Source: Candidatus Peregrinibacteria bacterium
GTDB taxonomy: Bacteria > Patescibacteriota > Gracilibacteria > UM-FILTER-43-11
Direction of reading: 5' to 3'
Length of the DNA: 10,670 nt
Assembly: GCA_030618315.1 (NCBI GenBank)
Contig: JAUXDO010000036.1
Location: 1 to 10,670 of the forward strand
A program made the translations under genes and the position numbers. The notes under the pieces are model-generated. The model saw only the letters and a list, made by a program, of their open reading frames with translations. It was not told the DNA's origin and did no database searches. Positions 6,322 to 10,670 of this stretch are shown here, in pieces (the first letter of the stretch is position 1; each line of letters begins with the position of its first letter).

Positions 6322-7680
6322 GAATGCTAATCCCAGAATTAATTTCAACCTGAGAGCTGTTACACTTGCACTTTGCTGCTCAAAGACAAAATCCACTTCT
6401 TCACTTTCCGAAAGAGGTAATATGGGTATTGAAATTTCATCTCCGGCAAACGCAAAACTTAGACCAAATGTCAGTTCAAGATCATCAATAAATAAAGCAG
6501 CACCTGTAGTAATATGGTAATTGTCCCACTCTACATAAGAATGATTAGTGGACACCTCAGTGTTAAGTGCAGAACGGTCTGTAGTGAATGCTCCGTAAGC
6601 TGTTACTTTTTCATTCACGAAGTACTCCAGTCCAATACCAAAGTTAAATACTGGTTTAAAAGCGTGAGTTAAATGATTTGTTAAAGTAAATCCACCGGTT
6701 TGTGACTGAAATTCATTGGTAGTTAAAACGTTGTATTTACTCACATCCGCATAATATTCACAAGCAAAATGTATTTTAAGATCAATGAACTTATAATATA
6801 TCCCCAGTCCAATTGCAAAAGCAGAATTATATTTTGAGGGCAGATCCTTTTGATATTCTGAAATAAGCAGCTCATCCGGCTGCTGGTCTCCATCAGCGTC
6901 AATCCCGCTTGAGTGTACGTTTAAGTCCATTTCACCCGAACCAAAAAGGTTCACCGAAGGTGTTGTGATAGTCACTCCAAATCTGATTTTCTCGAATGTA
7001 TAAGCAATCCCCACTTTCCATAACATACCAACATTATAATAGTCGTATTCCGACAAACCCGAAAAAACTCCTACCGTATTACTTGTATCTACCGTCTGTA
7101 AGCTGAGTGTGTTTCTAGTGCGGTAGCTTCTAAAAGTAAAATAATTTGTTATGCCAATTCCAAACTTGTATTTACCCCTTAAAGGAATAGACCAGGTTAT
7201 GCCGCCCCAGTATTCATCAACATCACCTTCATAAATAGCTTCATTGGAAACATCCGATGATTCAACATTAGCAACAAATCGGGATTTTAGCCTGAGATCA
7301 AAATTATGGCGCGATAATATTGAAAAAGCAAGCCGATGTTTTCCCAGCCAGTCTGATGATAAATTATAAACGATGAATGCCGGAGCAGGACTCAAATAAT
7401 CTTTTGAAACTCCGTCAATGATATCATTGTTTGGTTTTAATCCAAGGTATGTGTATTCAACTATTCTTGCAGAAAATAAAAATTTAGGATCATGAGCTAG
7501 TGCTAGTTTACCAGGATTATAATACGTGGCTCCTAAATCATTAACACTACCTATAACTGCACCTCCAAGTAATGTAGACTCTGTTCCATATGTCTGAGAC
7601 CAGTAATGCACGTCCTGTGCCGAAAGCTTAACTGTAATTATTATGAGTAATATTAATATTACTTGATATGTTTTTTTCAT
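6319..7680 (-). CDS. FadL-like outer-membrane beta-barrel protein (OmpP1/FadL/TodX-type), hypothetical transporter
   Basis: The 453-residue product begins with a signal peptide (MKKTYQVILILLIIITVKLSA, likely cut before QD). Its N-terminus has the FadL-like plug signature LLGGAVIGSVNDLGATYYNP (37-56), comparable to the G-G-A-x-x-A and N-P-A motifs of FadL/TodX transporters. Alternating aromatic strands follow to a C-terminal Phe (LRLKLILGLAF), as expected for BAM-assembled barrels. DADGDQQPDE (261-270) is a D-x-D-x-D acidic loop that may bind calcium. FadL relatives take up fatty acids or other hydrophobic compounds; the substrate here is unknown, and a structural role is possible. The gene starts 84 bases after the structured element downstream of protein X and 150 bases before the radical SAM gene. 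No clear Shine-Dalgarno precedes the ATG, as is common in Bacteroidota. Confidence 0.85.
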   Translation of the reverse strand: MKKTYQVILILLIIITVKLSAQDVHYWSQTYGTESTLLGGAVIGSVNDLGATYYNPGKLALAHDPKFLFSARIVEYTYLGLKPNNDIIDGVSKDYLSPAPAFIVYNLSSDWLGKHRLAFSILSRHNFDLRLKSRFVANVESSDVSNEAIYEGDVDEYWGGITWSIPLRGKYKFGIGITNYFTFRSYRTRNTLSLQTVDTSNTVGVFSGLSEYDYYNVGMLWKVGIAYTFEKIRFGVTITTPSVNLFGSGEMDLNVHSSGIDADGDQQPDELLISEYQKDLPSKYNSAFAIGLGIYYKFIDLKIHFACEYYADVSKYNVLTTNEFQSQTGGFTLTNHLTHAFKPVFNFGIGLEYFVNEKVTAYGAFTTDRSALNTEVSTNHSYVEWDNYHITTGAALFIDDLELTFGLSFAFAGDEISIPILPLSESEEVDFVFEQQSASVTALRLKLILGLAF

Positions 7681-7763
7681 TTATATATTAATGAACTAAT
7701 AAATACGCTTAAGAAATTTTATTCACATACTTGATTTTATTTATACTAATTTAAGTTTATCTT

Positions 7764-7837
7764 AAAAAACGCGGCCGGGTATATACATCTTTATCCAGGA
7801 GAGGATATATATACTGTACTTATTTTTACCCAGCCGC
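7764..7837 (-). terminator. Large stem with U-tract: terminator or attenuator between protein X and OMP
   Basis: gcggccgggta (7771-7781) pairs over 11 positions, one of them G-U, with tacccagccgc (7827-7837). On the minus strand the stem is followed, after one base, by six T (7769-7764). The 45-base interior holds a smaller hairpin, tatcc/ggata (7792-7796 with 7803-7807). It lies about 128 bases after the X stop codon and 84 before the OMP start. A terminator for the three-gene cluster is the simplest reading; a leader or riboswitch for the OMP gene is an alternative. Confidence 0.65.
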
Positions 7838-7844
7838 TTCTATT

Positions 7845-7872
7845 GGTCAGACAGGAGGCACCTAATCTGACC
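7845..7872 (-). repeat. GGTCAGA hairpin next to the large stem (present twice in the window)
   Basis: ggtcaga (7845-7851) and tctgacc (7866-7872) form a perfect 7-bp stem with a 14-base loop that could add a short agg/cct pairing. It lies directly 5' (minus strand) of the large terminator-like stem. A diverged copy is at 4684-4711, where the stem arms are kept while the loop varies, which fits conservation of structure. Confidence 0.6.
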
Positions 7873-7964
7873 ACATTTAAGAGAGTGTTATAAATAATGA
7901 CTCAAATATTAAATTAATTCTTGTTTATCTATTTCATTACAAGTGTTGAAAATTTCAATTTTAA

Positions 7965-9020
7965 TTACAATCCCGGAACAACTTTTTTTGCGGTGCCTAA
8001 CATTAATTGCATAATATCTATTGCAGCAGGTTCTGTTACTCCCCTTGATAATTGTAAGTGCGCCCGGGACCACATTAAAATAGCAACTCGTGCTTTACGC
8101 AGAGCGTCATTGTATACTTGTTTAGTCTCATCTAACTCTAATAAGCCTTCCTCGTAATCAATCATATCTTGCTGAAACAGTTGCTTCATATCCTGAATCA
8201 CTCCCAAATTGTGATACAGTCTTTTTTCAACTGCTAAAATTTCCTCTACATCTAATTGATGACCTTCCGAATAAATTTTTCTAGCGAGAGGATCATACAC
8301 GTAAAATGAATCCAGGCTACTTTGATTACCTCTTACATACTGAGACCCATGGTAAAGCGCAGTGAGTATGCCCAATTGATGCTTCTTAATAATATCCGTT
8401 GCCCAGATTGCACCACTGTATTCATTAGTCCAATCTTCATTGATTTCCTGGTAAGCAGCATCCAACTGTGTTTTTGAAGCTTCAGTAAGCTCTCCTGTAA
8501 CACGTGCAACCTCATCAATGAGGGGTTGAGCAGCACCGAGTGCATCCAGAAATTTTTTCTGAGAACGTACATTTATAACTATAGTATCAAGTTGTCCTGC
8601 CGTAAAATGCCATTCAGGGATCGGTTTCTCTAACAATGGTTGCTTTAAGCTTTCTAAATAATCGGCTAATGCTCCGGCTTTTTCCTTTGCGGACATATTT
8701 GATTCCGATACGGTCACTATTTCAATTGAATATGCTATTATGCCCCTGATTACTCTGCGGAGTTTATCAATATATAAGGCAAATTTTTCAACCTCCGGTC
8801 CTTTTGCTAATTTTCTTACTGTGACGAGCCTGTGCTGGAAAAGGCTGTACTGAATATCTCCTGCCACAGATATCATACTATTAGCAAATGGCGATAAATC
8901 CAATCTTTGCTTCGATTGAAATGTAGCACAGCTAATAACAATAAAAATTAGAAATGAAATCAGAAAGAGACGTCTAATCGATTTTCTAATTATTAACTGC
9001 AAAGATTTTTGATCTTTCAT
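7965..9020 (-). CDS. Helical lipoprotein of unknown function (protein X)
   Basis: The 351-residue product starts with a basic segment (RKSIRR) and a hydrophobic stretch LFLISFLIFIVIS ending at a lipobox Cys (VISC, C31), so it is predicted to be lipid-anchored in the envelope. The rest looks almost wholly alpha-helical with many charged and Leu/Ile residues, for example EKAGALADYLESLKQ and DETKQVYNDALRKARVA, suggesting a helical bundle or coiled coil. I recognise no domain. The start is well supported: AAGGAGG (9032-9026) lies five bases before the ATG. It follows the 190-residue barrel gene by 33 bases, so the two and the DUF3943 gene are probably co-transcribed. Its last 21 codons recur as a remnant at 4809-4874, one boundary of the local duplication. 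Confidence 0.85.
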   Translation of the reverse strand: MKDQKSLQLIIRKSIRRLFLISFLIFIVISCATFQSKQRLDLSPFANSMISVAGDIQYSLFQHRLVTVRKLAKGPEVEKFALYIDKLRRVIRGIIAYSIEIVTVSESNMSAKEKAGALADYLESLKQPLLEKPIPEWHFTAGQLDTIVINVRSQKKFLDALGAAQPLIDEVARVTGELTEASKTQLDAAYQEINEDWTNEYSGAIWATDIIKKHQLGILTALYHGSQYVRGNQSSLDSFYVYDPLARKIYSEGHQLDVEEILAVEKRLYHNLGVIQDMKQLFQQDMIDYEEGLLELDETKQVYNDALRKARVAILMWSRAHLQLSRGVTEPAAIDIMQLMLGTAKKVVPGL

Positions 9021-9053
9021 AAGTGCCTCCTTAATATTTTATATTAATAATTT

Positions 9054-9626
9054 TTAATTACCTATTGCAAAACCAATACCTACAGTATATTCGAAGCCTG
9101 TATTCATTGCTTCGGGTTCATAAAAGTTGGATTGATAGTTTGCACTGACATCGAGACTTAAAAAGCTTACAATGTTAATTGTAAGTCCAAATCCAACCTG
9201 CCAGGCATATTTAACAAACGTTTTATCTTCTTGATTACCTTCCAGATTTATGGTTTCCGAAACTATGTTTAATCCATTTATAAACTGGATGAAGGGCATA
9301 AATCTGGTATCTGTAAAATAGTATCTACCTCCTATCTCCAAAGGAACAATCGAAAGTGTAGCATCATTTACTTCAACATCATCTCTAAGCTTGTTGTTAA
9401 TGTATCCAACTCTAAACATTAAATAATTATGTTCTGGGAATGCGATACCATAACTGATATATCCGCCTGAGGCATTTTCCCAAACACTGCTAAAGTTACC
9501 CAAATTTCTTAAATAGAAACCCTCAACAATTATCTTATTTTTAAGATAAGAGTCTGATTGAGCAAAGCTATAACTAAACGCTCCGATGACTAAAATTATT
9601 ATCACGAGTAGGTTAATCTTTCTCAT
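9054..9626 (-). CDS. Small outer-membrane beta-barrel protein, hypothetical
   Basis: The 190-residue product has a clear signal peptide (MRKINLLVIIILVIGAFSYS then FA, cut before QSD). After it come amphipathic strands rich in Tyr, Phe and Gly, such as YLMFRVGYINN, IGGRYYFTD and AWQVGFGLTINIVSFLSLDV, ending EYTVGIGFAIGN. The size and pattern fit an eight-stranded OmpA/OmpW-like barrel, though no specific family signature is visible. It lies 39 bases after the DUF3943 gene and 33 before the lipoprotein gene, all in one direction, consistent with one envelope operon. AAGGAA precedes the ATG at a slightly long distance. Confidence 0.78.
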   Translation of the reverse strand: MRKINLLVIIILVIGAFSYSFAQSDSYLKNKIIVEGFYLRNLGNFSSVWENASGGYISYGIAFPEHNYLMFRVGYINNKLRDDVEVNDATLSIVPLEIGGRYYFTDTRFMPFIQFINGLNIVSETINLEGNQEDKTFVKYAWQVGFGLTINIVSFLSLDVSANYQSNFYEPEAMNTGFEYTVGIGFAIGN

Positions 9627-9665
9627 AGCCGATTTCCTTTTTTTAAAATCTTATAATCATTTTGT

Positions 9666-10670
9666 TTAGAAATTAACTAATGCTGTTCTAAAGAATACCC
9701 TAAGCATAGGATGGTTTCTGCTTACATCCTGGAAATTATCATAATAACTTTCTCTCCAGAAAACACCCCCACGTACACCAATTGAGAAGAATGAACTAAA
9801 GGGATATTGTGCTTCTAGAATTAGAGCGTGAATATTATGTTTTGAGTCAGAAGGCTCTGATTGTGTAAACAGCCAGGCTCCATAATAAAAAACTCTTAAG
9901 TAATCCCAACCGTTACTTCTTAATCCAGCATATAATCTGGCACCAATACCCGGCCCAAAATCATTTAATCTTCCCTCAACATCTACATAGTAATCATTGC
10001 GTGTCGCTCCCATTAAAATTAGATTTAACCCTATCTGTGTAATTATAGAAGTCTTACTGCCGATGGGAAAATTTGAAAGAAGATGTGGGAAAAGTTGAGT
10101 GGTTCCATAGACCAAACCTTTATAAATTGTATCCTGCTCAGTGGTTTGTTCCCTTATTAAATTATTGTAAAGAAAATCCAGGTGGACATTGAGCTTATGT
10201 CTTTGTTTTTTAAGATTGAAACCAAATAAATAGCCGGAACTATTTAGTTGTGCAAAGTGAGGAGTCGCTGTCGAAAAACCGATATCGAATCTAAAATTTT
10301 CAAATGGTTTATTGGCTTTAAATGGATTACCATAATATATATTCATAGTAAACAGTCCTTCCAACTCATCCTCTCTAAATTGCTCATCACCGTTTATGTC
10401 TAATGTTCTGGTTCCAGCATCAAACTCCAATCGAAAATCTTGTGGTCTGCTCCATTTTGGATTATCAAAATTTTGTCCCATTTCACCTGAAATTGCCCTG
10501 TTAACTCCGCGAACAGGATTGATGAGTGTACCCCATATCTCGGACCATACACGCTCGGAACCGGTTGCCCTGTTATCCGTAACCAGGGAAGATAACCTAT
10601 AAAGTATTTCACCAAAATTAGCACCACCAACACCGGTGTATATCCAATCATTAAATGCCGGTCTGAAAGT
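9666..10670 (-). CDS. DUF3943-family outer-membrane-associated protein, N-terminus beyond window
   Basis: The frame is open from the right edge to a TAA at 9666, giving 334 visible residues; the first in-frame ATG (10481) is internal, because conserved sequence continues upstream of it. The visible N-terminal part contains AFNDWIYTGVGGANFGEILY, RLSS, and TLINPVRGVNRAISGE, the hallmark pattern of DUF3943 proteins of Bacteroidota-like bacteria. The remaining part is a beta-barrel-like run of aromatic strands ending MLRVFFRTALVNF, with the terminal Phe of outer-membrane proteins. DINGDEQFREDE (10365-10400) resembles an EF-hand loop (D-x-N-x-D...E). Function is unknown. It heads, within this window, a same-strand cluster with a small barrel and a lipoprotein, so an envelope role is inferred. 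Confidence 0.82.
   Translation of the reverse strand, partial: TFRPAFNDWIYTGVGGANFGEILYRLSSLVTDNRATGSERVWSEIWGTLINPVRGVNRAISGEMGQNFDNPKWSRPQDFRLEFDAGTRTLDINGDEQFREDELEGLFTMNIYYGNPFKANKPFENFRFDIGFSTATPHFAQLNSSGYLFGFNLKKQRHKLNVHLDFLYNNLIREQTTEQDTIYKGLVYGTTQLFPHLLSNFPIGSKTSIITQIGLNLILMGATRNDYYVDVEGRLNDFGPGIGARLYAGLRSNGWDYLRVFYYGAWLFTQSEPSDSKHNIHALILEAQYPFSSFFSIGVRGGVFWRESYYDNFQDVSRNHPMLRVFFRTALVNF

Noticed and set aside
7771..7872. A known riboswitch class (cyclic-di-GMP, cobalamin, tetrahydrofolate or SAM)
   Set aside because: I could not find the conserved core sequences of these classes; the element is reported only as a structured terminator-like RNA.
7921..8157. Plus-strand ORF of 78 codons
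   Set aside because: It is antisense to the C-terminus of protein X; the matching remnant at 4809-4874 supports the minus-strand reading.
8333..8572. Minus-strand ORF of 79 codons
   Set aside because: It is an alternate frame inside protein X, which has a signal peptide, lipobox and strong ribosome site.
10479..10481. ATG at 10481 as the start of the DUF3943 gene
   Set aside because: The same frame continues upstream with conserved family residues and no stop, so the true start is outside the window.
10396..10651. Plus-strand (10396-10602) and second minus-strand (10400-10651) ORFs at the right edge
   Set aside because: Both overlap the DUF3943 frame, which stays open to the edge and carries the conserved NPVRGVNR motif.

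Overview
The window reads as AT-rich chromosomal DNA from the Bacteroidota/Ignavibacteriota side of the bacterial tree. The clues are several outer-membrane beta-barrel proteins ending in Phe, a DUF3943-type protein, and a promoter candidate of the TTG-N20-TAnnTTTG class. This placement is an inference from protein style, not a taxonomic match. Every supportable gene lies on the minus strand; I see no credible plus-strand gene, tRNA, rRNA, CRISPR array or transposase.

Layout in transcription order (right to left): (1) 10670-7965, a three-gene envelope cluster: a DUF3943 protein cut by the window edge, a 190-residue beta-barrel, and a helical lipoprotein (here 'protein X'). It ends in a structured, terminator-like RNA element at 7872-7764. 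(2) 7680-6319, a FadL-like outer-membrane protein. (3) 6168-4957, an intact 403-residue radical SAM protein with its own promoter candidate. (4) 4880-2934, a degraded second copy of the same neighbourhood: the last 21 codons of protein X, part of the structured element, the first 99 codons of the radical SAM gene, a 1.1-kb foreign segment, then the last 47 codons of the radical SAM gene and its downstream flank. The foreign segment holds the tail of a KdsC-like HAD phosphatase gene and a complete NeuB-type synthase gene. (5) 2757-1, the N-terminal 919 residues of a large Ser/Thr-kinase/AAA-ATPase signalling protein that runs off the left edge.

The main discovery is this cryptic tandem duplication. 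An ancestral unit (3' end of X, structured element, OMP gene, radical SAM gene, flank) appears to have been duplicated. The second unit then lost its OMP gene, and the core of its radical SAM gene was replaced by a fragment of a nonulosonic-acid (sialic-acid-like) biosynthesis operon. Both radical SAM fragments keep an open frame despite about 13-14% amino-acid divergence, so the second copy was probably a working paralogue before it was split. NeuB looks intact and may still be expressed; the phosphatase and radical SAM pieces are dead or vestigial.
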